The position numbers and the translations under genes were made by a program. A stretch of DNA of 64,000 bases, taken from contig JAAYEF010000004.1 in assembly GCA_012728875.1 (NCBI GenBank), positions 1 through 64,000 on the forward strand, in the 5' to 3' direction. Positions 35,429 to 43,534 of this stretch are shown here, in pieces. The notes beneath the pieces are model-generated. The model was not told the DNA's origin and did no database searches. It worked only from the letters and a program-made list of their open reading frames with translations. This DNA comes from Candidatus Cloacimonadota bacterium (GTDB taxonomy: Bacteria; Cloacimonadota; Cloacimonadia; Cloacimonadales; Cloacimonadaceae). How positions within the stretch are numbered: the first letter of the stretch is position 1; each line of letters opens with the position of its first letter.

Positions 35429-36345
35429 GCCCCCGGTACCTTTTTGTTCAGGTTGCGAACAAGCTGGATCTTTCTGCCTCCGTCTGTAAATTCCAGTTCG
35501 TCGGAAAGATAGAAAAGCATCGCCAGGCCGCGCCCGTGGGCGTCGGTGTTCGGCCCAATGCCGTCATTCTTCAGCTTTTGCAGCCAGCTTTCGTGGTCGA
35601 AGCCGTTGCCGTCATCTTCCATGCGGATCACGATCGCCTCGCGAACGCTGTCGAAATAGATGGAAAACCTCATCCGGGGTGAAGCGATATGCGGCTGCTG
35701 CAGTTTGGCTGCGATGAGCCCGCGCAGGCTGGCTTGGTCCAGCATACGCTCCTGGGGCGAAAGCTCCAGAACTCCATGGAAATAGGCGTTTTGCAGCATT
35801 TCATCGGCACAGGTCATGATGTCGTTCAAGAAATCCTGGGGCAAATCCAGGTTTTTCAGCATGAGGGGGCGGATAATTTTCTCCAAACCGGCGGCGGTGA
35901 ATTTTGCGGGGTCGATCACCACGGAAAATTCGGCACGTTCATAGGTGTTCAATATTTTTTCACTGCTGCGTCGCGAATTGATGCGCTCGGCAATGATTCC
36001 GATGGATGCCATCAGAGAGGGAATGTCGATGGGTTTGGTGAAAAAATCGGATGCGCCCAGACGGATTGCCCGGATGAAATAGTCGTGCTCCATATAGCCC
36101 GTCATCAGGATAACTTCCTGGTCGTGACCGTCACGGCGGACTCTTTCCAAAAATTCAAGACCGTTGATGCCCGGCATTTCGATGTCGCAAACCACTATGT
36201 CATATAGCTTTTTGCGTGCCTTGCGCAGAGCTTCCCTGCCGCTGAGCGCGGTTTCGGTCTTATAGCCCTGTATGTTCAGCAATGAACTGAGCGCGTTGAC
36301 GATCTCGGGACTGTCGTCAACGATGAGAATGCAGTGCGAAGTCAT
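35425..36345 (-). CDS. Response regulator fused to anti-sigma-type ATPase domain
   Basis: The N-terminal receiver domain (residues 1-120) has the phospho-acceptor Asp54 (VVCDIEMPG), acidic DD at 10-11 and Lys104 (FFTKPID). The C-terminal half (about 140-300) is a GHKL ATPase of the HATPase_c_2/anti-sigma kinase class: N-box 182-191 (EMLQNAYFHG), DDGNGFD at 244-250 and GRGLAM at 271-276. There is no DHp/HisKA helix pair, so it is not a classical histidine kinase. It overlaps the upstream STAS gene by four bases, which suggests a partner-switching pair in which phosphorylation of the receiver controls an anti-sigma-like kinase acting on the STAS protein. The sigma factor or other target is not in this window. 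Confidence 0.88.
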   Translation of the reverse strand: MTSHCILIVDDSPEIVNALSSLLNIQGYKTETALSGREALRKARKKLYDIVVCDIEMPGINGLEFLERVRRDGHDQEVILMTGYMEHDYFIRAIRLGASDFFTKPIDIPSLMASIGIIAERINSRRSSEKILNTYERAEFSVVIDPAKFTAAGLEKIIRPLMLKNLDLPQDFLNDIMTCADEMLQNAYFHGVLELSPQERMLDQASLRGLIAAKLQQPHIASPRMRFSIYFDSVREAIVIRMEDDGNGFDHESWLQKLKNDGIGPNTDAHGRGLAMLFYLSDELEFTDGGRKIQLVRNLNKKVPGA

Positions 36346-36650
36346 TCAAGATTCACAATAAAGAGCTGGTTCAGCTTGAGAGTGTTGAAGAGTTCGAAGA
36401 TGGGCTCGGAACTGCGTATCACTTCCAGTTCGCCGCCCTTGCCCACAAAATCCTTGTAAAACAGGAGCAACTTTCCGATCCCAATGCTGCTGATGTTTTT
36501 ACACTCGAAAAGGTCGATATCCAGAAAGCGCGCCCCGGAATCCAAGACTTCGTTCAGCCTTTTTTGAAAGTTTTCGGCGTTTTCACTGTTCAAAAAACCT
36601 TCCACCGTCATCAGGGCTCTGTCTCCAGAATAAGACAAATCAATACTCAT
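36342..36650 (-). CDS. STAS-domain anti-sigma-factor antagonist-like protein
   Basis: The 102-residue protein is a single STAS domain. The segment CKNISSIGIGKL (50-61) is the conserved loop before the helix, with Ser54/Ser55 as the candidate phosphorylation site used by SpoIIAA/RsbV-type antagonists. It has no signal peptide or membrane segment, so it is cytosolic. It is first in the operon STAS - receiver/ATPase - prmC - murA, with an AGGAGAGGTC ribosome site and a four-base overlap with the next gene. By family knowledge it would be phosphorylated by the neighbouring ATPase domain and release or bind an anti-sigma factor; that partner assignment is inferred. Confidence 0.85.
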   Translation of the reverse strand: MSIDLSYSGDRALMTVEGFLNSENAENFQKRLNEVLDSGARFLDIDLFECKNISSIGIGKLLLFYKDFVGKGGELEVIRSSEPIFELFNTLKLNQLFIVNLE

Positions 36651-36725
36651 GACCTCTCCTTTTTTTGGTTTAATTCTATATAAACAAGATTGTTTTGCTT
36701 GCCGGGCTTGTCAAGCTTTTCATCT

Positions 36726-38831
36726 TCAATAACCCCGGATACGCTTCAACACGGCACTTTGCACCTGCGCAGGGGTGATCTCATATTTGAGGAATTCAAG
36801 GCTGTAAACCGCACGGCCCTGACTGAGAGAGCGGATGCGGGTGGAATAGCCAAACAGTTCCGAGAGAGGCACTTCCGACAAAATTTCCTGCTGATATTCG
36901 TTATGCTGGCGCAAGATGGTGATCTGGCCGCGCTTGGCGTTGATGTCGGAAATGATGTCGCCCACAAAGTCGTCCGGGCTCAAAGCCGAAAGCCGCATGA
37001 TGGGTTCCATCAGGACGGGAGCGGCTTCCTGCAAACCCTTTCCAATGGCCATGGAGGTGGCAATGCGAAATGCCAACTCATTGGAATCCACGGGGTTGAA
37101 GTCTCCGTCGATCAGTTCCACCTTCACGCGTTCCATCATGCCGCTGATCAATGGTCCGTCATTCAGCGCGTTAAGTGCCGCTTCCTCGATCGCTTTGAAG
37201 TATTCACCGGGGATTTTGTCGGTTCCCACGAGGTTTTCAAACTTGTTTTTACCGCGGGTGGCCATTTCTTCCGGATCAAGCGGGGACAGGCGGAATCTGA
37301 CTTTGGCATAGTTGCCCTTGCCGTTCATGTCGCGAATGAAGGTTTCTTCGCTTTCCACGGTTTTGGTGATGCTTTCCTTGTAGGAAACCTGAGGGTTGCC
37401 CACGTTTGCGGAAACATTGAATTCCCGGCGCAGCCTGTCCACGATCACTTCCAGGTGCAGTTCGCCCATGCCGGAGATCAGGGTTTGACCGCTGTCTTTG
37501 TCCACCGTGACGTGGAAGGTGGGGTCCTCTTCCTCAAGGTGTGCCAGCGCATCGCCCAAAGTATCTTGATCAGCCTTGGTTTTGGGCTCGATGGCGATGG
37601 AAATCACGCAGTCCGGGAAGTTGATGCGGCTGAGCTGGACATCGATGCTGCCGTCTGTGATGGTGTCTCCCGTGCTCAGGAAACGGCAACCCACAAAGGC
37701 GCCTATATCCCCTGCGTGCAGCTCGTTAAGGTCGTTTTTGCGGTTGCTCATCATCTGCAAAAGGCGTGCCACGCGCTCGCGCTTGCCATTGTTTTGATTG
37801 TGGAAACCGGCTCCCTTTTTCAGGGTTCCGGAATAGACCCGCACATAGACCAGTTTGCCCACATATTTATCGGTTTGAACCTTGAAAGCCATGCCCACAA
37901 AGGGGCCGTTTGGGTCGGAAGGAATCTTGATCTCTTCATTGGTCTCGGAATTGAAGCCTTCGGCAGGAGGCACATCCAGAGGCGAGGGCAAAAAGTCCCG
38001 TATGCCTTCCAGAAGCAGTTGCACACCCTTGTTTCTCAGCGAAGATCCGCAAAGCACGGGAATGAAGCGTCCATCCAGCGTGCCCTTGCGAATGGCACGG
38101 CGCAGCCACTCTTCGGCGATCTCCTCGCCTTCCAGATAGGCTGCCAGCAGTTCGTCGTCAAACTCTGCCACGTGCTCCAAAAGCTCGTTGCGCAGTTGGG
38201 TTGCGTGTTCCAACAGGTCGGAAGGGATTTCCTCCTGATGGGTTTCGCTGCCCTTGGTGAGCGGATCGAAAAACCACGCTTTCATGGTGATGAGATCGAT
38301 CACGCCTTCAAAGCAATCCTCGGCTCCGATGGGAATGTTGATGGCGCGCGCCAGCGGGGTCAAACGCTCGTGGATCATGCCGATAACCCTTTCATAGTCG
38401 GCGCCGGGACGATCCATCTTGTTCACATACGCCAAACGCGGCACTTTGTAGCGGTCGGCTTGATGCCAAACGGTTTCAGACTGCGGTTCCACCCCCGCCA
38501 CGGCGCAAAAAACGCCCACCGCACCGTCCAAAATGCGCAGGCTGCGCTCCACTTCGGCGGTGAAATCCACATGCCCGGGAGTGTCGATGATATTGATATG
38601 CGTGTCTTTCCAAACGCAGGAAACCGTTGCGGAAGTGATGGTTATGCCGCGTTCACGTTCCTGTTCCATCCAGTCTGTGAAAGCATTGCCATCGTGAACC
38701 TCGCCCATTCTGTGCAAAAAGCCCGTGTAAAACAGGATCCGCTCTGTGGTGGTGGTTTTGCCGGCATCGATATGGGCCATGATGCCGATATTCCTAATCC
38801 TTCGTAGCGGACTGTCGGATTCGCTGTTCAT
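36726..38831 (-). CDS. fusA: Elongation factor G
   Basis: This GTPase drives ribosomal translocation. I start at the ATG at 38831, which lies nine nt after TTAGG; a TTG six nt upstream is too close. That gives 701 residues, the normal EF-G size. G1 is AHIDAGKTT (19-27), switch 1 is RGITIT, G3 is DTPGH and G4 is NKMD, followed by domains II-V with the usual GMGELHLEV word. It is a stand-alone gene: rpsL, rpsG and tuf, the usual str-operon partners, are not adjacent. It could therefore be a second EF-G paralogue (EF-G2 type) instead of the main one, which I cannot decide without the rest of the genome. No terminator is obvious. Confidence 0.93.
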   Translation of the reverse strand: MNSESDSPLRRIRNIGIMAHIDAGKTTTTERILFYTGFLHRMGEVHDGNAFTDWMEQERERGITITSATVSCVWKDTHINIIDTPGHVDFTAEVERSLRILDGAVGVFCAVAGVEPQSETVWHQADRYKVPRLAYVNKMDRPGADYERVIGMIHERLTPLARAINIPIGAEDCFEGVIDLITMKAWFFDPLTKGSETHQEEIPSDLLEHATQLRNELLEHVAEFDDELLAAYLEGEEIAEEWLRRAIRKGTLDGRFIPVLCGSSLRNKGVQLLLEGIRDFLPSPLDVPPAEGFNSETNEEIKIPSDPNGPFVGMAFKVQTDKYVGKLVYVRVYSGTLKKGAGFHNQNNGKRERVARLLQMMSNRKNDLNELHAGDIGAFVGCRFLSTGDTITDGSIDVQLSRINFPDCVISIAIEPKTKADQDTLGDALAHLEEEDPTFHVTVDKDSGQTLISGMGELHLEVIVDRLRREFNVSANVGNPQVSYKESITKTVESEETFIRDMNGKGNYAKVRFRLSPLDPEEMATRGKNKFENLVGTDKIPGEYFKAIEEAALNALNDGPLISGMMERVKVELIDGDFNPVDSNELAFRIATSMAIGKGLQEAAPVLMEPIMRLSALSPDDFVGDIISDINAKRGQITILRQHNEYQQEILSEVPLSELFGYSTRIRSLSQGRAVYSLEFLKYEITPAQVQSAVLKRIRGY

Positions 38832-39151
38832 GATCAAGTTCCTAATATATACCTTTTTATGTCGTTTCTTGGAAATGTCATAAAATGGAAGGCGGGAACT
38901 TTGTCCACAAAAAACTTGTGTTCCATGCGGGAATCAGCCTTGTTTTTCTCTGTTTTGAAAGATTCTGTCAAAGTTATTCATCATTGCCGAAACCACCATA
39001 ATAGACTACATGACAGATGATTACGTAATTATTGATTCCTTTTTTTTGTGGATTTTCCACCGATAACCCTGTGATCCTGACCATCATCTGTTTTGCGACA
39101 ATCCGCGTGATGCCCAAAAAAAGATTGACAAAGGCAGGCTGATAAATTGGC
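38832..39151. other. Divergent intergenic region without visible gene
   Basis: About 320 nt separate the divergent EF-G and DUF5683 genes. I see no RNA gene and none of the island repeat words. Promoters for both directions are expected here; TTGACA occurs at 39125-39130 on the plus strand, but no well-spaced -10 follows. Confidence 0.4.
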
Positions 39152-39625
39152 GTGAAAAACAAGATGGGAAGCATAGTTAAAAAAATTCTGACCTGCCTGG
39201 TTTTGCTGGGCTGCCTGAGCGCGGGATTTTCGCAAACGATGAAAAATCCAACCCGCGCGGTGCTCTATTCAGCGGCATTTCCGGGCGGCGGACAGCTTTA
39301 CAACCATGCCTGGCTCAAAGCCGGGCTGGTGATGGGCGTGCAGGGCTTTTTGATTGGCTCGGCGGCTTGGCACGGCTCTGAAAAGGCGCACTGGAAAAAG
39401 CTGGCGGAAAGCGAGCCCAATGAATTTCTAAGCCAGCAATATCTTGCGCGTAGCCGTGATTATGGTGACGACTTGAAAAACGATCTCTGGTGGATGGGCA
39501 TCACTGCGGGGCTTTCCATGCTGGACGCCTATGTGGACGCCCATCTTTCGGATTTTGAAATCCAGCGGGAGGAGATCCGGCTGCGCTTTGAAAACGGCGC
39601 CCTGCTTTTACAATACTCATTTTAG
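39152..39625 (+). CDS. DUF5683-like membrane/export protein
   Basis: The 157-residue protein has an N-terminal hydrophobic segment (about 8-27, a signal peptide) followed by NPTRAVLYSAAFPGGGQLYN. That is the hallmark of DUF5683-type proteins of FCB-group bacteria, in which a P-G-x-G-Q-x-Y-N motif precedes hydrophobic stretches. Two further hydrophobic segments (about 54-72 and 114-130) suggest it is membrane-associated. The function of the family is unknown. The listed start is a GTG; an ATG at 39164 (MGSIVKK) is an alternative and neither has a strong SD. It lies 12 nt before the CAP-domain gene, so the two are probably co-transcribed. Confidence 0.75.
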   Translation: MKNKMGSIVKKILTCLVLLGCLSAGFSQTMKNPTRAVLYSAAFPGGGQLYNHAWLKAGLVMGVQGFLIGSAAWHGSEKAHWKKLAESEPNEFLSQQYLARSRDYGDDLKNDLWWMGITAGLSMLDAYVDAHLSDFEIQREEIRLRFENGALLLQYSF

Positions 39626-39637
39626 AGGAAAAATATC

Positions 39638-40420
39638 ATGCGGAAAGGCTTGCTGATCTTTGTATTACTGTTGGTTTTGGCTTCAATGGCGGCGGATGTG
39701 ATCGATCCCCGCACATTTGCGTTGCGCGTGCATGATGAAATGAACGCCAGCCGCATCAGAAATGGACTTCCAGCCCTGATCTGGTTGGAAGACCTGGCGG
39801 ATCTGGCCCTGCTGCACAGCCGAAACATGGGGCAAAACGGCTTCTTCAGCCACCAGGATCCCGCCGGAATGCGGGTTTCCGCCCGCCAGCAAAGATACCG
39901 ACCCGATCTCATCCTCTCCGAGATTGGTGAAAATCTCTATCGCAGCAAAAGCAGCACCAGAGTCTTCGATCCCAAAAAGATCGCACTGGGCTGGATGAAC
40001 TCGTCCGGACACCGCGAAAATATCTTGAAGCCCGGCTACACTCACAGCGGTGTGGGCATCTATGTGAAAGACGACAGCCTCTATGCCACCCAGGTTTTTG
40101 CCACTCCCATCATGAAACTGCGTATGCAGCTACCGCCCTTTTTTGAGGAAAATGCCCTCTATCTGCTTGAGTTTGAATATCTTTCCAAAGAGCCGCGCGA
40201 AAGCTTGATCGGCTATCTTGCCACCCCGGATCCCACCAGCAAGGTGGTGCAGCCAGACTGCAGCTACTACCTCGGCGCCATCCCCTTAAGCTTTGACTGG
40301 CAGAAAGATAAGATCTTTTTGCTGCCCTTGGACTTCAAGTATGGCACAGGTAGCTATATCCTCAAGATCGGCTGGGATGACTATGTTTATCCGGATCTGA
40401 TGGAATTTAAGGTAAGGTGA
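39638..40420 (+). CDS. Secreted CAP-domain (SCP/PR1-like) protein
   Basis: A signal peptide (1-18) is followed by a CAP domain: HSRNMGQNGFFSH (60-72), IGENLY (96-101), GHRENIL (124-130) and YTHSGVGIY (134-142), which supply the family's usual His/Glu cavity residues (His72, Glu98, His125, Glu127). A C-terminal extension (about 160-260) is beta-rich and unassigned. CAP proteins are exported and of varied or unknown activity in bacteria. GAGG before the ATG is the SD. The 3' end overlaps the convergent exodeoxyribonuclease gene by 14 nt, so there is no room for a bidirectional terminator. Confidence 0.88.
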   Translation: MRKGLLIFVLLLVLASMAADVIDPRTFALRVHDEMNASRIRNGLPALIWLEDLADLALLHSRNMGQNGFFSHQDPAGMRVSARQQRYRPDLILSEIGENLYRSKSSTRVFDPKKIALGWMNSSGHRENILKPGYTHSGVGIYVKDDSLYATQVFATPIMKLRMQLPPFFEENALYLLEFEYLSKEPRESLIGYLATPDPTSKVVQPDCSYYLGAIPLSFDWQKDKIFLLPLDFKYGTGSYILKIGWDDYVYPDLMEFKVR

Positions 40421-41180
40421 TCTCCAGGGTGACCGGACAATGGTCTGAACCCATGATATCATCGCGGATATCGGCACTCACAATGCGATCCCGGGCTTCG
40501 CTGTTCACAAAGAAATAGTCGATCCTCCAGCCCACGTTCCTGGATCTGGCGCCGGTGCGGTAACTCCACCACGAATAGCGATTTGGCTCGGGGTGAAAGA
40601 GCCTGAACGTATCCAGCCAACCCAATTCCGTAATTTTATCCAACCAAGCCCTTTCGATGGGCAAAAAGCCGCTGGTTTTCTCATTTTCCTTGGGGTTGGC
40701 AAGGTCAATTTCCTTGTGCGCTGTATTGTAGTCCCCGGTCACGATCACCATTTTCCCGCTGGCGCGGTCCTTCTCCATCCTCTGGAGACAGGCATCGTAA
40801 AAACGCAGCTTGAAATCCAGGCGTTCATCGTTCATCTGCCCGTTGGGAAAATAGATGTTGTAGATGATGAAACTCTCATATTCACAGCGGATTGTGCGCC
40901 CCTCGGTGTCAAATTCCTCCTCTCCCAAACCCTCGCTCACCCCGTGGGGCTCATGCTTGGAAAGCACCGCCGTGCCGGAATAGCCCTTGCGCTCGGCGTG
41001 TGACCAAAAGATGTGGCAGCCTTCGGGGTCGGCAAGCTGTGGCGGAATTTGATGTCCCTGCAGTTTGGTTTCTTGCAAGCCAAGCCAATCGGGGTTTTCC
41101 CGCTGCAAAACTTCCATGAAATCCTTGTTCAGAATGGCACGCAGACCGTTCACGTTCCAAGACCATAGTTTCAGAGTCAA
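40407..41180 (-). CDS. xth: Exodeoxyribonuclease III / AP endonuclease
   Basis: This member of the EEP nuclease superfamily cleaves DNA at abasic sites and degrades 3' ends in base-excision repair. In 257 residues I see WNVNGLRA (8-15; Asn9, Asn11), QETK with catalytic Glu37, TGDYNTAH with the catalytic Asp near 150, and GSDHCPV near 245-251 with the catalytic Asp-His pair. The start is a TTG following GGGAGAACGAA; no in-frame ATG fits. The 3' end overlaps the CAP gene by 14 nt in convergent orientation. It could also be named exoA by analogy to Gram-positive homologues. Confidence 0.93.
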   Translation of the reverse strand: MTLKLWSWNVNGLRAILNKDFMEVLQRENPDWLGLQETKLQGHQIPPQLADPEGCHIFWSHAERKGYSGTAVLSKHEPHGVSEGLGEEEFDTEGRTIRCEYESFIIYNIYFPNGQMNDERLDFKLRFYDACLQRMEKDRASGKMVIVTGDYNTAHKEIDLANPKENEKTSGFLPIERAWLDKITELGWLDTFRLFHPEPNRYSWWSYRTGARSRNVGWRIDYFFVNSEARDRIVSADIRDDIMGSDHCPVTLEITLP

Positions 41181-41255
41181 TTCGTTCTCCCTGCTTCTTT
41201 ATTTGCTTTCACAAAGCTTTTGGAAGGCAGAAATCCTGTCAAGCGGAGTTTTGGA

Positions 41256-41774
41256 TTATGCAAAGAAAATGCCGGCCACTGCTGCAACCAGCATCAGCAC
41301 GATGGGGTTCATTTTGAAGCGTGTGTAGATCACCAGACAGATGGCAAACAAGGATACCGAAAACCAATCCGGAAAAGCATCCTGGGCAACGATGACAAGC
41401 GCGGCGCCGATGAGCCCAAGCGTGACCCAGCGCAGTTTTTGAAAGATATTTTTGAACCAGGCTTGATCGCGCAATTTCATATAGGTGATGGTGATGATCA
41501 GCATGATGATCAGCGAAGGCAGCACCACTCCAAAGGTGCAGAGCAGTGAGCCCAAAATGCCCGCCTGTTTGTAACCCACGAAGGTGGCGGCGTTTATGGC
41601 AATGGGGCCTGGTGTCATCTGCGATATGGCGACCACATCCATAAATTCGGATTGGGTGAGCCAGGCATGGTGAACCACCACTTCCTGCTGAATCATGGCA
41701 AGGATGGCATAGCCGCCCCCAAAGCCAAAGATGCCGATTTTGAAAAAGGTCCAAAGCAGCGTCAGATATGTCAC
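41256..41774 (-). CDS. Chromate transporter family protein, half-size, second subunit
   Basis: The 172-residue membrane protein has several hydrophobic segments. It shows the CHR-domain signatures GFGGGYAILAMIQQEVV near the start and SQMTPGPIAINAATFVGY (about 49-66). Bacterial CHR transporters are either long (two fused domains) or pairs of short ones; this is one of a pair, overlapping the preceding half by four bases. The pair probably works as an antiparallel heterodimer exporting chromate or a related oxyanion. The real substrate in this organism is unknown, since many CHR proteins have no shown chromate role. Confidence 0.9.
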   Translation of the reverse strand: MTYLTLLWTFFKIGIFGFGGGYAILAMIQQEVVVHHAWLTQSEFMDVVAISQMTPGPIAINAATFVGYKQAGILGSLLCTFGVVLPSLIIMLIITITYMKLRDQAWFKNIFQKLRWVTLGLIGAALVIVAQDAFPDWFSVSLFAICLVIYTRFKMNPIVLMLVAAVAGIFFA

Positions 41775-42328
41775 TTATCCCTCCGCGCCTTCCAAAGGCC
41801 CTGAACCACTGAAAACACAATGGCAGCCAAAATCAGCCAGATCGGACTGAAGCCCAAAAAAGCCACCAACGCCATGGAAACGATTGGCACCCAAAAGTTT
41901 GTCCAATTCAGTTTGGCGTTTTTCACCATCTGGACAAGCGGAACGGCGATCAGCACCACCACAGCCGGTTTCAAGCCTCTGAAGGCCTTTCGCACCCAAG
42001 GATTATCGGCATAATGGGCAAAAAGTTCGGCAATCACCATGATGGTGATCAGGGACGGCAAAACCGTTCCCAAAACTGCCGCCGCCATGCCAAGCTTGCC
42101 TCGAACCTGCAAGCCCACATAAATGCTGATGTTTATGGCAATCGGTCCCGGGCTGGATTGCGCCGCCGCCAGTCCATCCAAAAAGGTTTCTTCGGAAAGC
42201 CAGCCCTTTGTTTCAACCACTTCGCGGCGGATGAGGGGAAGCATGGCATAGCCGCCGCCGATGGTGAAAGCGCCGATTTTCAGAAAGGTGAAAAAGATCG
42301 AGGAAAGGCTGTCAGAGGCTTTGGGCAT
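41771..42328 (-). CDS. Chromate transporter family protein, half-size, first subunit
   Basis: CHR-domain signatures are FTIGGGYAMLPLIRREVV and SSPGPIAINISIYVGLQ in the first half, followed by further hydrophobic helices. I choose the ATG at 42328 (185 residues) over an in-frame TTG nine nt upstream. Its 5' end overlaps the ispG stop by 17 nt and its 3' end overlaps the next half-transporter by four nt, so the three genes form one transcript: ispG, chrA-half 1, chrA-half 2. An isoprenoid gene followed by an ion transporter has no obvious functional logic. Confidence 0.88.
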   Translation of the reverse strand: MPKASDSLSSIFFTFLKIGAFTIGGGYAMLPLIRREVVETKGWLSEETFLDGLAAAQSSPGPIAINISIYVGLQVRGKLGMAAAVLGTVLPSLITIMVIAELFAHYADNPWVRKAFRGLKPAVVVLIAVPLVQMVKNAKLNWTNFWVPIVSMALVAFLGFSPIWLILAAIVFSVVQGLWKARRDK

Positions 42329-43379
42329 ACTCTTCAATCAGCTTCAGCAGCTCGTGGACCAGCTGGTCTTCGGGCACTTTTTTGATGATTTCCCCTCTTG
42401 CAAAAATGAGACCTTCTCCCTCGCCTCCGGCAATTCCAAAATCCGCTTCCCGCGCTTCTCCGGGACCGTTCACGGCACAGCCCATCACGGCGATGGTCAG
42501 CGGCAGTTCGGCGTGGCTTTGCAAGGCTTTTTCCACCTCCTCCGCCAGCCTGAACAGGTTCACCCTGGTGCGTCCGCAGGTGGGGCAGGAAACGATGTTC
42601 AAACCCTTGCGCAGTTCCAGGTTTTGCAAGATCTGACGAGCCACATGCACTTCGCGCACGGGGTCTGCGGTCAGCGAAACACGGATGGTGTCGCCAATTC
42701 CCTCGGCAAGCAGGATTCCCAGCGCCATGGCGGATTTCACGCTGCCAGAAAGCAGGGTGCCCGCTTCGGTGATGCCCAGATGCAGGGGATAGGAAACCCT
42801 GTCGCTCAGGGCGCGATAGCTTTCCAAGGTGAGCGGCAGACTGGAAGCCTTCACCGAAATCTTGATGGCTTCAAAATTCAGGCTTTCCAGGATCTGAACA
42901 TGCTCCAACGCGGCTTCCACCATCGCCTGAGGGCTCACGCCATATTTTTGCAAAAGATGCTTGGGCAGCGAGCCGCCGTTCACACCGATGCGTATGGGAA
43001 TTTCCCGCTGGGATGCGGCTTTCACCACCGCCTCCACCTTTTCGCGGGAGCCGATGTTGCCCGGGTTGATGCGCAGGCCGTCCACTCCCGCTTCGATGGC
43101 ACCCAGAGCCAGCTTGTAATCAAAATGTATATCCGCCACCAAGGACACACGGGCGCTTTGCTTCAGGGTTTTGATGGCGCGCAGATCCTCTTCGCCGGTC
43201 ACGGCAAAGCGAACGATCTGGCAGCCCGCCTCTTCCAGTTCCAATATTTGGCTCAAAGCCGCCTGAACATCGCGTGTGGGCACGCTGAGCATGCTTTGGA
43301 TGGAAACCGGCGCTCCTCCGCCGATCAAAATCTGTCCCAGCTTGATCTGGCGGGTTTGCTTTCTGTTTATTGTTTGCAT
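42312..43379 (-). CDS. ispG: 4-hydroxy-3-methylbut-2-enyl diphosphate synthase
   Basis: IspG (GcpE) is the [4Fe-4S] enzyme of the MEP isoprenoid pathway that reductively converts MEcPP to HMBPP. In 355 residues the cluster ligands are Cys265 and Cys268 (SCPTCGRT) and Cys301 (VMGCAVNGPGE), with the conserved Glu308 after them. The N-terminal TIM-barrel has the SVPTRD and LVADIHFDYKLAL words. The length fits the short bacterial form without an inserted domain. It heads a transcript that continues into the two chromate-transporter halves. No other MEP-pathway gene is in the window. Confidence 0.97.
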   Translation of the reverse strand: MQTINRKQTRQIKLGQILIGGGAPVSIQSMLSVPTRDVQAALSQILELEEAGCQIVRFAVTGEEDLRAIKTLKQSARVSLVADIHFDYKLALGAIEAGVDGLRINPGNIGSREKVEAVVKAASQREIPIRIGVNGGSLPKHLLQKYGVSPQAMVEAALEHVQILESLNFEAIKISVKASSLPLTLESYRALSDRVSYPLHLGITEAGTLLSGSVKSAMALGILLAEGIGDTIRVSLTADPVREVHVARQILQNLELRKGLNIVSCPTCGRTRVNLFRLAEEVEKALQSHAELPLTIAVMGCAVNGPGEAREADFGIAGGEGEGLIFARGEIIKKVPEDQLVHELLKLIEEYAQSL

Positions 43380-43463
43380 GTTCCAAGCCCATCGATACGG
43401 GTGTTTCTGTCAATCCAAAAAAGCGCTGGGAACATCCGCTTCATCCAAAAAGTGCAGGGTTAC

Positions 43464-43492
43464 TTGACAAATTGCAGTATATTGTTTTTAAT
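43464..43492 (+). promoter_or_regulatory. Predicted promoter of the DUF4139 gene
   Basis: TTGACA (43464-43469) and TTTAAT (43487-43492) are 17 nt apart and lie 43 nt before the start codon. The fit is good by sigma-70 rules, but promoter preferences of this lineage are not established. Confidence 0.45.
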
Positions 43493-43534
43493 GAAACTTC
43501 ATTGAAAAAAATGAATTCCCTTGGGAGGATACTA

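Noticed and set aside
36690-38807. A 705-codon open frame on the plus strand opposite EF-G
   Set aside because: It is a mirror of the EF-G codon pattern, has no SD, and its translation is rich in H, G, V and Q without any known domain. EF-G on the other strand is beyond doubt.
38832-39151. tRNA or small RNA in the EF-G/DUF5683 spacer
   Set aside because: No cloverleaf, CCA end or T-loop word was found on either strand; I saw no tRNA anywhere in the window by eye.
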